Shown: positions 1 through 9,363, numbered from the stretch's first letter. The stretch is 64,000 bases of DNA from Pseudomonas muyukensis (GCF_019139535.1 NZ_CP077073.1:2198501-2262500), one strand, 5' to 3'. Numbers and translations: made by a program. Notes: generated by a model from the letters alone, not told the origin.

Positions 1-1
1 C

Positions 2-883
2 GACCGGCAGACCGCGGAGCGCTATCTGCAGGACGGCGGCTACCTTTGGAACAGCGGCATGTTCATGTTCAAGGCCAGTCGCTACCTCGAGGAGATCAAG
101 CATTTTGCCCCGCAGATTCATGCCTGCTGCGAAGAAGCGCTGGCCGCGAGCAGCGAGGACATGCATTTCGTGCGCATCGACGCCCAGGCTTTTGCGCGTT
201 GCCCCAGCGACTCCATCGACTATGCCGTGATGGAAAAAACCACGGATGCTGTTGTGGTGCCCATGAATGCCGGGTGGAACGACATCGGTTCCTGGGCTGC
301 GCTGTGGGACGTTGCCGACAAAGACGAGCAGGGGAACGTGGTCAGTGGCGATGTGATGACAACCGGCGTCAGCAATAGCTACATCAAGTCGACCAACCGC
401 CTGGTCGCTGCAGTAGGTGTGGAAAACCTGGTCATCGTCGAAACGAATGACGCGCTGCTCGTGGTGTCCAAGGACAAGGTGCAGGATGTCAAGGTGATCG
501 TGGAGTCACTCAAGGCCAGCCAACGCCAGGAGTACCACTGCAACCGCGAGGTCTATCGACCCTGGGGCAGTTATGACGCAATCGACCAGGGCACGCGCTA
601 TCAGGTCAAGCGCATCACCGTGAAGCCAGGCGCCAAGCTGTCGGTACAGATGCACCATCATCGTGCCGAGCACTGGATCGTCGTCAGTGGTACCGCCAAG
701 GTTACCAATGGCAAGGAGACCTACCTGGTGACGGAGAACCAGTCGACTTACATTCCCATCGGCCAGGTTCATGCATTGGAGAACCCGGGCAAGGTGCCGC
801 TTGAACTGATCGAGGTTCAATCGGGTTCCTACCTGGGTGAGGACGATATCGTTCGATTCGAAGATATTTACGGGCGTGCGTAG
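2..883 (+). CDS. Mannose-1-phosphate guanylyltransferase / mannose-6-phosphate isomerase, 3' part
   Basis: This is the C-terminal 293 residues of a bifunctional GDP-mannose-forming enzyme (ManC/AlgA/WbpW family); the gene begins before the window and is open from base 2. The visible part starts in the nucleotidyltransferase domain (GGYLWNSGMF, WNDIGSW) and continues into the type II phosphomannose isomerase cupin. The cupin opens with RPWGSYDAID and carries the metal-binding stretch QMHHHRAEHWIVV, then ENQSTYIPIGQVH. The family makes GDP-mannose in the cytoplasm for O-antigen, exopolysaccharide or alginate. It lies 8 bp before a glycosyltransferase in the same direction, so a role in the adjoining surface-polysaccharide cluster is more likely than alginate. 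Which paralogue it is cannot be told from this fragment. Confidence 0.93.
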   Translation, partial: DRQTAERYLQDGGYLWNSGMFMFKASRYLEEIKHFAPQIHACCEEALAASSEDMHFVRIDAQAFARCPSDSIDYAVMEKTTDAVVVPMNAGWNDIGSWAALWDVADKDEQGNVVSGDVMTTGVSNSYIKSTNRLVAAVGVENLVIVETNDALLVVSKDKVQDVKVIVESLKASQRQEYHCNREVYRPWGSYDAIDQGTRYQVKRITVKPGAKLSVQMHHHRAEHWIVVSGTAKVTNGKETYLVTENQSTYIPIGQVHALENPGKVPLELIEVQSGSYLGEDDIVRFEDIYGRA

Positions 884-891
884 GTGAGGGT

Positions 892-2136
892 GTGTCATTG
901 AAAATTGTTGTTGCCAGTTGCGTATTTCCACCCGAGCCCGTCGTCAGCGCGCGTACCAGCTTCGATGTCGCCAACCACCTGCATGCCCAGGGGCATGAGG
1001 TGGTTGTCGCCTGTCCGGTCCCCAGTCGCAACGTCGCCGCAGAAGAAGTCGCGGACAAGATCGATCGCTTGAAGCTTGCGTTCCCGGTTTTCCGGCTGTT
1101 CGCGCTTGCCTCGAGAAAGTCCAGTTTCGTTTCGCGTTTCCTGGAGAACATCTCGTTCGGCCTGGCGCTGTTCTTCTGGATCCTGCGCCAACGCAAGGTG
1201 GATGTGATCTACGCCAATGTCTGGCCCTTGTTCTCCACCGGGTTGCTGGTGATGGCGGCACGCCTCAAAGGCATCAAGGTCGTGGCCAGTGTGCAGGACC
1301 TGTATCCCGAGTCGTTGGCGGTACAAAAGCGCATCGGTACCGATGGCGCGCTCTATCGTGTGCTGCTCAAGCTCGATACCTGGATTGCTCGACGAATCGA
1401 CCATCTGGTGGTCATATCCGATGGCTTCTATGACGCGTATACCCGCACGCGTGGCATCAATCCGTCGAAAGTCAGCCTGGTACGCAATTGGGTGGATGCC
1501 GGTCATATCCAGGAAATGCCCCGTGACGAGGCCAGGGCCAAGCTCGAGCAATTGCTAGGGTTGCGCCTGGAGGACGGGCAGAGCCTGTTTGTCTATGGCG
1601 GGAACATGGGGGTCGCCTCGGGGCTGGATGAGTTCATGGGGTACCTGGACGGCCTGGAGCCTGGTGCGGTGTTCCTGTTCGCCGGAGACGGCGCTTTGGT
1701 GCCGGACCTCAAGCGCACCGTCCAGGCGCGTGGCGAGCAGGCGCGTTTCCACTTCCTGTCCCCTTGGCCTTTCGAGTTGACGCCAGCGGTCTTCGGTGCT
1801 GCGGACGTGCTGTTGTTGCCGACGGCCACAGGTCAGGAGTTCGCTTCGGTGCCCTCCAAGCTGATTACCTACATGCTCGCCAGTCGGCCAATCTTGCTGT
1901 TGGCCGATGAACGTAGCGAATCGGCCAGCGAGCTGCGCAAGGCGGATGCAGGCATCACGGTCGGTGTGCGCAGCGCGGCGGCAGTGGCCGAAGCGATGCA
2001 GCGCTTGCAGCAAGCAACGCCCGAGCGCTTGTCGAGCATGGGGGCCAACGGCCGTCGTTACGCCCATGAGTTCTACTCCACCGAGCGGGCGGTTACCAAG
2101 ATCAGGGCGATTGTCGAGGGACTTCATGAAGCTTGA
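892..2136 (+). CDS. Glycosyltransferase family 4 (WbuB/WcaI-like)
   Basis: A 414-residue GT-B fold glycosyltransferase. The N-terminal half begins KIVVASCVFPPEP with SARTSFDVANHLHAQGH, typical of the acceptor-binding domain of WbuB/WcaI-like enzymes. The C-terminal donor domain has the signature EFASVPSKLITYMLASRP at about residues 317-334, which binds the nucleotide sugar. The likely role is to add one sugar to a lipid-linked O-unit on the cytoplasmic face; donor and acceptor cannot be read from sequence. The start is a GTG at 892, with a TTG two codons later as an alternative. The gene follows the ManC-type gene by 8 bp and overlaps the next gene by 11 bp, so it is part of one operon. Confidence 0.9.
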   Translation: MSLKIVVASCVFPPEPVVSARTSFDVANHLHAQGHEVVVACPVPSRNVAAEEVADKIDRLKLAFPVFRLFALASRKSSFVSRFLENISFGLALFFWILRQRKVDVIYANVWPLFSTGLLVMAARLKGIKVVASVQDLYPESLAVQKRIGTDGALYRVLLKLDTWIARRIDHLVVISDGFYDAYTRTRGINPSKVSLVRNWVDAGHIQEMPRDEARAKLEQLLGLRLEDGQSLFVYGGNMGVASGLDEFMGYLDGLEPGAVFLFAGDGALVPDLKRTVQARGEQARFHFLSPWPFELTPAVFGAADVLLLPTATGQEFASVPSKLITYMLASRPILLLADERSESASELRKADAGITVGVRSAAAVAEAMQRLQQATPERLSSMGANGRRYAHEFYSTERAVTKIRAIVEGLHEA

Positions 2137-2752
2137 GCGACAGGTATGGCGGGATGATTCGCAGGCGCGGGTTTTTGCCGAGCTGCATATCAGGGCGTTT
2201 CCCGGATTTTTTCTCAGCCAGTTGGGCGTTGGTTTCCTGACATTGCTGTACAGCCATTACCTGCGCTCAGAGCAGTGTTATTGCGTGGCTGCCTATGATG
2301 AAAGCCGACCGGACTTGCCTTTGGGGCTGGTGGTGGCCATCCATCAGCCATCGCTGTTCTACAAGGCGTTGTTTGCCCAGCATCGTTTTGCCTTTGCCTG
2401 GCGGGCAGTGCCAAGCTTGTTGAAACAACCGCTGTTCGTGGCCCGTAAACTGTTCGCGGCCGTGTTCTACCGTGGCGATCAGGTCGAGAGCCTGGAGAGC
2501 GAGCGTGCGGTGTTGCTGAGTACCATTTCCGTGGCGCCAGAGGCCCAAGGCCGAGGGCTGGGGAAAAAATTGCTGCAATGCGTCGATGAATGGACGCACG
2601 ATGTCGACGGTGCGTTCGTCTACCTGACGACCGATCGCGACGCCAATGAACAGGTGAATGCCTTTTATCAATCCAACGGTTATGTGTTGGAGTCCACCCT
2701 GAAAAAAAGCGGTGGGCGCTACATGAATCGTTATGTCAAACACGTGCGGTGA
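2126..2752 (+). CDS. GNAT family N-acetyltransferase, probable amino-sugar acetyltransferase
   Basis: A 208-residue GNAT protein. The acetyl-CoA pyrophosphate-binding motif A is clear as [15 protein letters not shown] at about residues 136-150, followed by [10 protein letters not shown], the usual motif B end. I start it at ATG 2126 (MKLERQVW), which overlaps the glycosyltransferase stop by 11 bp; a longer in-frame extension into that gene is not credible. It is immediately followed, with a GTGA overlap, by a DegT aminotransferase. That order suggests it N-acetylates the amino sugar made by the aminotransferase. In the Campylobacter bacillosamine pathway this step is done by the left-handed beta-helix enzyme PglD, so a GNAT here would be a different fold for the same step (inference). 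Confidence 0.86.
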   Translation: MKLERQVWRDDSQARVFAELHIRAFPGFFLSQLGVGFLTLLYSHYLRSEQCYCVAAYDESRPDLPLGLVVAIHQPSLFYKALFAQHRFAFAWRAVPSLLKQPLFVARKLFAAVFYRGDQVESLESERAVLLSTISVAPEAQGRGLGKKLLQCVDEWTHDVDGAFVYLTTDRDANEQVNAFYQSNGYVLESTLKKSGGRYMNRYVKHVR

Positions 2753-3924
2753 TCATGCAGAACTCCAGCTTCCTGCCTTTTGCCCTTCCCGAAATCGGCG
2801 AAGAAGAGATCAATGAAGTCGTCGATGCGCTTCGTTCCGGTTGGGTCACCACCGGTCCCAAGGCCAAGCGTTTCGAGGAGGATTTTTCCAGCTATCTGGG
2901 CCGTGAGGGCATTGAAAGCATTGCCGTGAACTCGGCCACCGCGGGGCTGCACCTGGCCCTCGAGGCGCTCGGGGTAGGCCCAGGCGACGAGGTGATCGTT
3001 CCCTCCTACACCTTCACCGCTACCGCGGAAGTGGTGCGCTACCTGGGCGCCACGCCCGTCATGGTCGATGTGCTGGAAAGCACGTTCAACATCGACCCCG
3101 CCGCCATCGAGGCCGCCATCACGTCGCGCACTAAGGTCGTCATGCCGGTGCACTTCGCCGGGCTGAGCTGCGACATGGATGCGATCCTGGGCATCGCGCG
3201 CGCGCATGGCCTGAAAGTGGTCGAAGATGCCGCGCATGCCCTGCCCACGACCTGGAAAGGCAGCAAGATCGGCACCCTGGATTCCGACATCACCGTGTTC
3301 AGTTTCTATGCCAACAAGACCATGACCACCGGTGAGGGCGGTATGCTGGTGACGCGTGATGCCGTCCTGGCCAAGCGTTGCCGGGTGATGCGCCTGCATG
3401 GCATCAGCCGTGACGCCTTCGATCGCTATGTTTCGAAGACCCCGGCCTGGTTCTACGAAATCGTGGCGCCCGGTTTCAAATACAACATGAGCGATGTCGC
3501 GGCCGCGATGGGTATTCACCAGCTCAAGCGCCTTCCGGGCTTCCAGGTCAAGCGTCAGGCCATGGCGCAGGTCTACCTGGAAGCGCTCAAGGGGCTGCCA
3601 GTGGCGCTGCCACCGCAAGCACAGGATGGCGACCTGCATGCCTGGCATCTGTTCCCGCTGCGCCTGCTTCCTGAAGCGGGGATCAGCCGTGACGAATTCA
3701 TCGTCAAGATGTCCGAGCTCGGGATCGGTTGCTCCGTGCACTTCATTCCCCTGCACTTGCAGCCCTACTGGCGGGACAGCTGCAAGCTTTCGCCAGCACA
3801 GTTCCCGGTAGCGCAGCGCCTGTTCGAGCAAGAGGTATCGATCCCGCTGTACACGAAGATGACCGAGGCCGATCAACAGCGCGTCATCGAGGCCGTGCGC
3901 AAGGTGTTGAACAAAGATGCTTAA
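2749..3924 (+). CDS. DegT/DnrJ/EryC1/StrS family sugar aminotransferase
   Basis: A 391-residue PLP-dependent nucleotide-sugar aminotransferase, close to PglE/WbpE-type enzymes. Visible features are [17 protein letters not shown] near the N-terminus, the cofactor site [19 protein letters not shown], and the PLP lysine in [15 protein letters not shown] (Lys190, or Lys188 from the second start). The C-terminus has the usual [11 protein letters not shown]. The family transfers an amino group from glutamate to a 4-keto sugar, here probably the product of the WbpM-like dehydratase two genes on. The GTG at 2749 overlaps the previous stop; ATG 2755 is an equally possible start, and no strong Shine-Dalgarno decides between them. 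It overlaps the next gene by 8 bp. Confidence 0.93.
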   Translation: MIMQNSSFLPFALPEIGEEEINEVVDALRSGWVTTGPKAKRFEEDFSSYLGREGIESIAVNSATAGLHLALEALGVGPGDEVIVPSYTFTATAEVVRYLGATPVMVDVLESTFNIDPAAIEAAITSRTKVVMPVHFAGLSCDMDAILGIARAHGLKVVEDAAHALPTTWKGSKIGTLDSDITVFSFYANKTMTTGEGGMLVTRDAVLAKRCRVMRLHGISRDAFDRYVSKTPAWFYEIVAPGFKYNMSDVAAAMGIHQLKRLPGFQVKRQAMAQVYLEALKGLPVALPPQAQDGDLHAWHLFPLRLLPEAGISRDEFIVKMSELGIGCSVHFIPLHLQPYWRDSCKLSPAQFPVAQRLFEQEVSIPLYTKMTEADQQRVIEAVRKVLNKDA

Positions 3925-4510
3925 GCGGGTTTTCGATTTTGTCTGCGCCGGCATCGGGCTGCTGTTGCTGTCCCCATTGCTGGTGGGCATCGCGATCTGG
4001 ATCAAGCGTGACTCGGCGGGCCCTGTGTTCTTCCGCCAGGAGCGGGTGGGGCTGAACGGCAAGACGTTCAGGATCCACAAGTTTCGCACCATGCGCAGCA
4101 ACACCGAGGGCGTGGGGCGGTTGACCATCGGGGAAGACCCGAGGATCACCCGCTCCGGGCACTTCCTGCGCAAGACCAAGATTGACGAACTGGCGCAGTT
4201 GATCGATGTGCTGCTGGGGGACATGAGCCTGGTCGGCCCGCGGCCAGAAGTCCCCGAGTTCATGAACTGCTATGAGGACTCGGTGCGTCGCGAAGTGCTC
4301 TCGGTACGGCCGGGCATTACCGACAGGGCGTCGATCGAGATGGTCGATGAGAGCTTGATCCTCGGCAAGTACGAGGATCCGCGGCAGGCTTACATCGATA
4401 TTATTTTGCCGATCAAGCAGAAGTATTATCTGGAGTACGTGCGGGACCATGGGGTGCTGACCGACATCAAGATAATCTTCGCCACGATCGCGAAGATTGT
4501 ATCCCGCTGA
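3917..4510 (+). CDS. Initiating phosphosugar transferase (PglC/WcaJ-like, bacterial sugar transferase)
   Basis: A 197-residue monotopic membrane enzyme of the bacterial sugar transferase (phosphoglycosyltransferase) family. One hydrophobic helix lies at residues 5-28 ([20 protein letters not shown]). It is followed by the family motifs [35 protein letters not shown] and [13 protein letters not shown], the last holding the conserved PRP. The family moves a sugar-1-phosphate from a UDP-sugar onto undecaprenyl phosphate, the first committed step of a repeat unit. At under 200 residues it matches the minimal PglC class and lacks the extra membrane domain of WbaP. With its neighbours it suggests priming with a di-N-acetylated trideoxyhexose. 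It overlaps the aminotransferase by 8 bp. Confidence 0.93.
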   Translation: MLKRVFDFVCAGIGLLLLSPLLVGIAIWIKRDSAGPVFFRQERVGLNGKTFRIHKFRTMRSNTEGVGRLTIGEDPRITRSGHFLRKTKIDELAQLIDVLLGDMSLVGPRPEVPEFMNCYEDSVRREVLSVRPGITDRASIEMVDESLILGKYEDPRQAYIDIILPIKQKYYLEYVRDHGVLTDIKIIFATIAKIVSR

Positions 4511-4621
4511 GCGAAGCGCTTTTCTGGAGAGTGGGCTGCGTGCCCAGGCTGGTCTGCCCGATGCGTTCTTCTGACCGGCCATGTCACGCCGCAAGGGATC
4601 GGCATCAAATGGAGTGTGGTG

Positions 4622-6631
4622 ATGGTTAAGTACGACAGGTTGCGGCATACGTTGGTTTCATTGCCGCGCAGGTACAAACGGATGATACAGGTCGTCACCG
4701 ATCTGCTGCTCGTCTGGGTTGCGCTATGGATGGCATTCGTCGTGCGGTTGGGCGTGGAAGAGACCATTGAGCCGCTGCGCAATAACTTGTGGATCTTCAT
4801 CGCCGCCCCCGTGATCGCCGTGCCGCTGTTTATTCGCTTCGGCATGTACCGGGCGGTGATGCGCTATTTTGGCAATGATGCGCTGGTGACCATTTTCAAG
4901 GCGGTGACCATGTCATCGCTGCTGCTTGGCATCGTGGTCTATTGGTATAGCAATCACCAGGTCGTCATTCCCCGCTCGATCATCTTCAACTATTGGTGGT
5001 TGAGTCTGCTGATGTTGGGGGGGCTGCGGCTGTTCATGCGCCAGTACTTCATGGGCGACTGGTTGTTGGCCACGCAGCATGTGCCCTTCACCAACCGTGA
5101 TCGCGGTTTGCCGAAAGTCGCGATCTATGGCGCCGGTTCGGCGGGTAACCAGCTGGTTGCGGCCTTGCGCATGGGCAAGATGATGGAGCCGGTGGCATTC
5201 ATCGACGATGACCCCAGCATCAGTGACCGCACCATCGCAGGGCTGCATGTCTATCTGCCGGAGCGCATCCAGCACATGATCGACGTGACCGAGGCTCAGG
5301 AAATCCTGCTGGCGGTCCCCTCGGCTACCCGTGCCAGGCGCCGTGAAATACTCGCCTTTCTGCAGAGCTTCCCGCTGCATGTTCGCAGCGTGCCTGGGTT
5401 CATGGACCTGGCCAGCGGCCGGGTCAAGGTGGACGATATCCAGGAGGTGGATATCGCCGACTTGCTCGGGCGTGACGCAGTCGCCGCGCAGCCGGACCTG
5501 CTGGAGCATTGCATCAAGAACCAGTCGATCCTGGTGACCGGTGCGGGTGGGTCGATCGGTTCCGAGCTGTGTCGGCAGATTCTCAAGCTGCAACCGACCA
5601 CCCTGATCCTGTTCGAACACAGCGAGTTCAACCTTTACTCCATCGCCAGCGAGCTGGAGGAGGTTATCCGGCGGACATCGCTGGCGGTCAACCTGCTACC
5701 GATGTTGGGCACCATCCGCAACCAGGAACATCTGCTCGATGTCATGAAAACCTGGAAGGTGAACACGGTCTACCACGCGGCGGCCTACAAGCATGTGCCG
5801 ATGGTCGAGCACAACATTGCCGAAGGCGTGATGAACAACGTGCTGGGCACGGTCAACACCGCCCAGGCTGCCTTGCAGGCCGGAGTGGAGAACTTTGTAC
5901 TGGTCTCCACGGACAAGGCGGTACGGCCGACCAACGTGATGGGCAGCACCAAGCGTCTTGCCGAAATGGCCTTGCAGGCCCTCAGTAAAGAGCTGGCGCC
6001 GGTGTTGCTGGGTGACACGGCCAATATCGCCAGGGTGAACAAGACGCGCTTCACCATGGTCCGTTTCGGCAATGTGCTGGGCTCCTCGGGCTCGGTCATC
6101 CCACTGTTCCACAAGCAGATCAAGGCTGGGGGGCCACTGACCGTCACCCACCCGAAGATCACCCGCTACTTCATGACCATTCCCGAGGCCGCCTCGTTGG
6201 TGATCCAGGCCGGCTCAATGGGGCGTGGCGGTGATGTCTTTGTGCTCGACATGGGCGAACCCGTGCGGATCGCCGAGCTGGCCGAAAAGATCATTCACTT
6301 GTCGGGGCTCAGCGTGCGCTCGGAAAAGAATCCTCATGGGGATATCACCATCGAGTTCACAGGCCTTCGACCTGGCGAGAAACTCTATGAGGAGCTCTTG
6401 ATCGGGGATAACGTGGTTTCGACACGGCATCCGATGATCATGAGCGCGCATGAAGACTTCGTGCCCTGGGAAACCTTGAAGGGGTACTTGAGCGAGTTGA
6501 TCGAGGCGTTGCGCAAGGATGACTACGCCCAAGTCCGACAGTTGCTGAGAAAAACCGTGAGTGGCTATACGCCAGACGGTGAAATCGTCGACTGGATTCA
6601 TCAGAAGCGCCGCTCCAAGTCGGATCTCTGA
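4622..6631 (+). CDS. wbpM: UDP-GlcNAc 4,6-dehydratase, WbpM/FlaA1-like membrane protein
   Basis: A 669-residue protein of the WbpM/CapD/PglF family. About four membrane helices lie in the first 140 residues, then a cytoplasmic NAD-binding fold (VAIYGAGSAGNQL, near 160) and the SDR catalytic domain (ILVTGAGGSIGSELCRQI, near 300). The active-site region is LVSTDKAVRPTNVMGSTKR, which has the Met-x3-Lys that replaces the Tyr-x3-Lys of ordinary SDRs in this family. It converts UDP-GlcNAc to the 4-keto-6-deoxy sugar. I use ATG 4622 because GGAG at 4611-4614 is well spaced for it; GTG 4616 is in frame upstream. A wbpM homologue followed by a ComEA-type gene also marks the end of the P. aeruginosa O-antigen locus. 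Confidence 0.94.
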   Translation: MVKYDRLRHTLVSLPRRYKRMIQVVTDLLLVWVALWMAFVVRLGVEETIEPLRNNLWIFIAAPVIAVPLFIRFGMYRAVMRYFGNDALVTIFKAVTMSSLLLGIVVYWYSNHQVVIPRSIIFNYWWLSLLMLGGLRLFMRQYFMGDWLLATQHVPFTNRDRGLPKVAIYGAGSAGNQLVAALRMGKMMEPVAFIDDDPSISDRTIAGLHVYLPERIQHMIDVTEAQEILLAVPSATRARRREILAFLQSFPLHVRSVPGFMDLASGRVKVDDIQEVDIADLLGRDAVAAQPDLLEHCIKNQSILVTGAGGSIGSELCRQILKLQPTTLILFEHSEFNLYSIASELEEVIRRTSLAVNLLPMLGTIRNQEHLLDVMKTWKVNTVYHAAAYKHVPMVEHNIAEGVMNNVLGTVNTAQAALQAGVENFVLVSTDKAVRPTNVMGSTKRLAEMALQALSKELAPVLLGDTANIARVNKTRFTMVRFGNVLGSSGSVIPLFHKQIKAGGPLTVTHPKITRYFMTIPEAASLVIQAGSMGRGGDVFVLDMGEPVRIAELAEKIIHLSGLSVRSEKNPHGDITIEFTGLRPGEKLYEELLIGDNVVSTRHPMIMSAHEDFVPWETLKGYLSELIEALRKDDYAQVRQLLRKTVSGYTPDGEIVDWIHQKRRSKSDL

Positions 6632-6741
6632 GCCTGGAGGATTTTCCCGGCGCTCAAGTGCAAACCCGGAGGAAACATCCTGCCATTGTTCCTTCGGGTG
6701 AGGTCGAGGCCAGGGTGCAGGCCGCAAAAGTAAGCTGTGCC

Positions 6742-6760
6742 GGGCGATGAACCATCGCCC
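6742..6760. terminator. 8-bp hairpin between wbpM and comEA-like gene
   Basis: GGGCGATG at 6742-6749 and CATCGCCC at 6753-6760 are perfect inverted repeats around a 3-nt loop. There is no U tract, so it is a weak candidate for an intrinsic terminator of the polysaccharide operon. The rest of 6632-6878 shows nothing I can name except a small CTTCG/CGAAG hairpin at 6826-6839 in the ComEA leader. Confidence 0.35.
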
Positions 6761-6878
6761 TGGTACTGCGCAACATCCAGTCCCATTTTCGCGTTTGTTG
6801 CTGTGCTGAGGTAGGGCTAGCTTGTCTTCGGCAGCGAAGGAATAGCTGCCAACAACCTATCCTCAAGGAGTTTCGAAC

Positions 6879-7196
6879 ATGCGAAAGACACTACTGACGT
6901 ACCTGCTGCTGCCCCTGCTTGCGGGCGCCGCAATCACCGCCACTGCTCAGTCGGGGGGCAGCACGCCAGTCGCCGTTGTGACGCCTGTGCAGCAGACGGC
7001 CATGGTCAATATCAATACCGCGCAGGTTGAAGAACTGCAGCAGGCCCTGAATGGCATTGGCAGATCGAAGGCCGAGGCCATCGTTGCCTACAGAAACGCC
7101 CATGGCCCTTTTGCCACTATCGATGAAGTGCTGGAGGTCAACGGTATTGGCAAGGCCCTGCTCGATCGCAATCGCGCGCGCCTGACCCTGGAGTAA
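6879..7196 (+). CDS. ComEA-family helix-hairpin-helix DNA-binding protein
   Basis: A 105-residue exported protein. A signal peptide covers about residues 1-24 (TYLLLPLLAGAAITATAQ), followed by a linker and the ComEA HhH domain from NINTAQVEELQQALNGIG to NGIGKALLDRNRARL. Both glycine-rich hairpins (LNGIGRSKA and VNGIGKALL) that bind the DNA backbone are present. The start at 6879 has the ribosome site AAGGAG about 9 bases upstream. ComEA proteins bind incoming DNA in the periplasm during natural transformation, but these short versions beside O-antigen loci have no proven role. It is convergent with the small DUF2897 gene. Confidence 0.88.
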   Translation: MRKTLLTYLLLPLLAGAAITATAQSGGSTPVAVVTPVQQTAMVNINTAQVEELQQALNGIGRSKAEAIVAYRNAHGPFATIDEVLEVNGIGKALLDRNRARLTLE

Positions 7197-7201
7197 GCTG
7201 C

Positions 7202-7225
7202 ATCAGGCCGGCATTGTCGGCCTGA
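7202..7225. terminator. Shared hairpin between convergent comEA-like gene and DUF2897 gene
   Basis: ATCAGGCCG at 7202-7210 and CGGCCTGAT at 7217-7225 form a 9-bp stem with a 6-nt loop between the two convergent stop codons. It could act as a two-way terminator, although no long U tract follows on either strand. Confidence 0.5.
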
Positions 7226-7231
7226 TCCTGA

Positions 7232-7399
7232 CTACTCGTCCTGCTTTTCCTTGATATCCATCTCGGCATTGCGCTCGTGGATGCGTCGCAGTTGCTCATC
7301 GGTCAGTGGCAATTTTTTGGCTGTGTCACGCAACATCATCAGGCCGCCGATGATCGAGCCAAGTGCCACAATCAGTATCAACCAGGCATACCAGGGCAT
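7232..7399 (-). CDS. Small DUF2897-type membrane protein
   Basis: A 55-residue protein starting [20 protein letters not shown], which is a single membrane helix, followed by a charged tail rich in Lys, Glu and Asp ([18 protein letters not shown]). Length and pattern match the DUF2897 family, which in Pseudomonas often lies beside pyrF. The open frame extends 37 codons upstream of this ATG, but that part is low in hydrophobic sequence and not typical, so I start at 7399. The function is unknown. It is transcribed away from pyrF, and the 159 bp between them must hold both promoters. Confidence 0.75.
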   Translation of the reverse strand: MPWYAWLILIVALGSIIGGLMMLRDTAKKLPLTDEQLRRIHERNAEMDIKEKQDE

Positions 7400-7516
7400 T
7401 GTCGTGTTCTCATGTGGGGTGGGCGAGCGAGGCGTGCAATTGACGTCTTCCAGTATAGAACTTTGCAACTTCCTCACCAATGGACGGTTCGCCCCCCGGT
7501 AAGGTTCCACTTGGTT

Positions 7517-7522
7517 TACAAT
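7517..7522 (+). promoter_or_regulatory. Probable -10 element of the pyrF promoter
   Basis: TACAAT lies 37 bases before the pyrF start and is followed by the GC-rich run GCGCGCC. No convincing -35 is seen at the right distance, so this is only a candidate. Confidence 0.35.
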
Positions 7523-7558
7523 GCGCGCCGTTTACGACTTGCCAAGAGACTCCTGCCC

Positions 7559-8260
7559 ATGTCCGCCTGCCAGACGCCCCTGATCGTCGCCCTGGATTTC
7601 CCCACCCGTGACGCCGCCCTGAAGCTGGCCGACCAGCTCGACCCCGCCCTGTGCCGGGTCAAGGTGGGCAAGGAGCTGTTCACCAGCAGCGCCGCGGGCA
7701 TCGTCGAAACCCTGTGCAGCAAGGGCTTCGAAGTGTTCCTCGACCTCAAGTTCCACGATATTCCCAACACCACCGCCATGGCGGTCAAGGCCGCGGCCGA
7801 GATGGGCGTGTGGATGGTCAACGTGCACTGCTCCGGTGGCCTGCGCATGATGTCGGCCTGCCGTGAAGAGCTGGCCAAGCGCAGCGGCCCGCAACCGTTG
7901 CTGATTGGCGTGACGGTGCTGACCAGCATGGAGCGCGAGGACCTGGCCGGTATCGGCCTGGATGTCGACCCGCAGGAGCAGGTGCTGCGCCTGGCGGCAC
8001 TGGCGCAGAAGGCCGGCATGGACGGCCTGGTGTGCTCGGCACTGGAGGCGCCGGCGCTGAAGGCGGCGCATCCGTCGCTGCAACTGGTGACCCCGGGCAT
8101 TCGCCCGGCCGGCAGTGCCCAGGATGACCAGCGCCGTATCCTGACCCCGCGCCAGGCCCTGGATGCGGGTTCCGATTACCTGGTGATCGGCCGCCCGATC
8201 AGCCAGGCGGCGGATCCGGCCCAGGCGCTGGCGGCCGTGGTGGCTGAAATCCGCGGTTGA
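7559..8260 (+). CDS. pyrF: Orotidine 5'-phosphate decarboxylase
   Basis: A 233-residue TIM-barrel enzyme that decarboxylates OMP to UMP, the last step of pyrimidine synthesis. The N-terminal strand has [10 protein letters not shown] with the substrate Asp, then KVGKELF, and the catalytic cluster [12 protein letters not shown]. The C-terminus has TPGIRPA and [10 protein letters not shown], the phosphate-binding loops. The length is normal for the family. The frame is open far upstream, but MSACQTP at 7559 fits the family N-terminus. It is a stand-alone gene and ends before a strong hairpin at 8271-8340. Confidence 0.97.
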   Translation: MSACQTPLIVALDFPTRDAALKLADQLDPALCRVKVGKELFTSSAAGIVETLCSKGFEVFLDLKFHDIPNTTAMAVKAAAEMGVWMVNVHCSGGLRMMSACREELAKRSGPQPLLIGVTVLTSMEREDLAGIGLDVDPQEQVLRLAALAQKAGMDGLVCSALEAPALKAAHPSLQLVTPGIRPAGSAQDDQRRILTPRQALDAGSDYLVIGRPISQAADPAQALAAVVAEIRG

Positions 8261-8270
8261 ATCAGGGGCT

Positions 8271-8340
8271 GTGGGAGCGGGCTTGCCCCGTGATGGTGTC
8301 AGCCCAGGCAATCGCCATTGCGGGGCAAGCCCGCTCCCAC
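8271..8340. repeat. REP-like palindrome, GTGGGAGCGGGCTTGCCCCG type
   Basis: The 20-base arm at 8271-8290 is repeated as its near-exact inverse at 8321-8340, with a 30-base centre. It sits between the convergent genes pyrF and the CurA-like reductase. The arm differs from the two REP families that dominate the rest of the window. It could serve as a terminator for both genes. Confidence 0.75.
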
Positions 8341-8361
8341 AAAGTGCCTGGCTGCTAGATC

Positions 8362-9363
8362 TCAGACCTTCAGCACCAGCTTGCCGAAATTCTCCCCGCT
8401 GAACAGCTTGAGCAGGGTTTCGGGAAAGGTCTCCAAGCCTTCCACCACATCTTCCTTGCTCTTGACCTTGCCGCTGGCCAGCCAGCCGGCCATTTCCTGC
8501 GCGGCCTTGCCGTACTCCTTGACGTAGTCCATCACCACGAAGCCTTCCATGCGCGCACGGTTGACCAGCAGCGACAGGTAGTTGGCCGGGCCCTTGACCG
8601 CCTCCTTGTTGTTGTACTGGCTGATGGCGCCGCAGATCACCACCCGCGCCTTGAAATTCAGGCGCGAGAGCACCGCGTCGAGGATCTCGCCGCCGACGTT
8701 GTCGAAGTACACATCCACGCCCTTGGGGCATTCGCGCTTGAGGCCGGCCAGCACGTCCTCGGCCTTGTAGTCGATCACGCCATCGAAGCCCAGTTCGTCG
8801 AGCAGGTACTGGCACTTCTGCGCGCCACCGGCGATGCCCACCACGCGGCAGCCCTTGAGCTTGGCGATCTGCCCGGCAATGCTGCCGACCGCGCCGGCCG
8901 CGCCGGATATCACCACGGTGTCCCCGGCCTTGGGCTGGCCGACATCGAGCAGGGCGAAGTAGGCGGTCATGCCGGTCATGCCCAGGGCAGACAGGTAGCG
9001 GGGCAGCGGCGCCAGGCGCGGGTCGATCTTGTGCAGGCCCTGGGGCTCGCCGCTGAAGTAGTCCTGTACGCCAAGGGCGCCGCTGACATGGTCGCCGGGC
9101 TTGTAGTCCGGATGCTTGGAGCTGACCACTTCGCCCACGCCAAGGGCCCGCATGACCTGGCCCAGGGCCACGGGCGGGATGTAGGACTTGCCTTCGTTCA
9201 TCCAGCCGCGCATGGCCGGGTCCAGCGACAGGTAGAGGTTCTTCACCAGCACCTGGCCTTCCCCCGGCTCGCTGGCGGGCACCTGCTCGTAAGTGAAGTC
9301 GTCACGGCGCACGGCGCCCACCGGGCGCTTGGTCAGCAGGAAACGGCGGTTGGTGTGGGGCAT
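8362..9363 (-). CDS. NADP-dependent oxidoreductase, CurA/leukotriene B4 dehydrogenase-like MDR family
   Basis: A 333-residue medium-chain reductase without zinc ligands. It opens with RFLLTKRPVGAVRRDDF and contains LYLSLDPAMRGWMNE, the family GroES-like signature, then the NADP-binding loop VISGAAGAVGSIAGQIAK and IAGGAQKCQYLLDELGF. The end matches FGKLVLKV. Relatives such as E. coli CurA and mammalian PTGR reduce alpha,beta-unsaturated carbonyls. The substrate here is unknown. It is convergent with pyrF and divergent from an SDR gene, with about 175 bp between the two starts. The start at 9363 is preceded by AGGAG. Confidence 0.92.
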   Translation of the reverse strand: MPHTNRRFLLTKRPVGAVRRDDFTYEQVPASEPGEGQVLVKNLYLSLDPAMRGWMNEGKSYIPPVALGQVMRALGVGEVVSSKHPDYKPGDHVSGALGVQDYFSGEPQGLHKIDPRLAPLPRYLSALGMTGMTAYFALLDVGQPKAGDTVVISGAAGAVGSIAGQIAKLKGCRVVGIAGGAQKCQYLLDELGFDGVIDYKAEDVLAGLKRECPKGVDVYFDNVGGEILDAVLSRLNFKARVVICGAISQYNNKEAVKGPANYLSLLVNRARMEGFVVMDYVKEYGKAAQEMAGWLASGKVKSKEDVVEGLETFPETLLKLFSGENFGKLVLKV

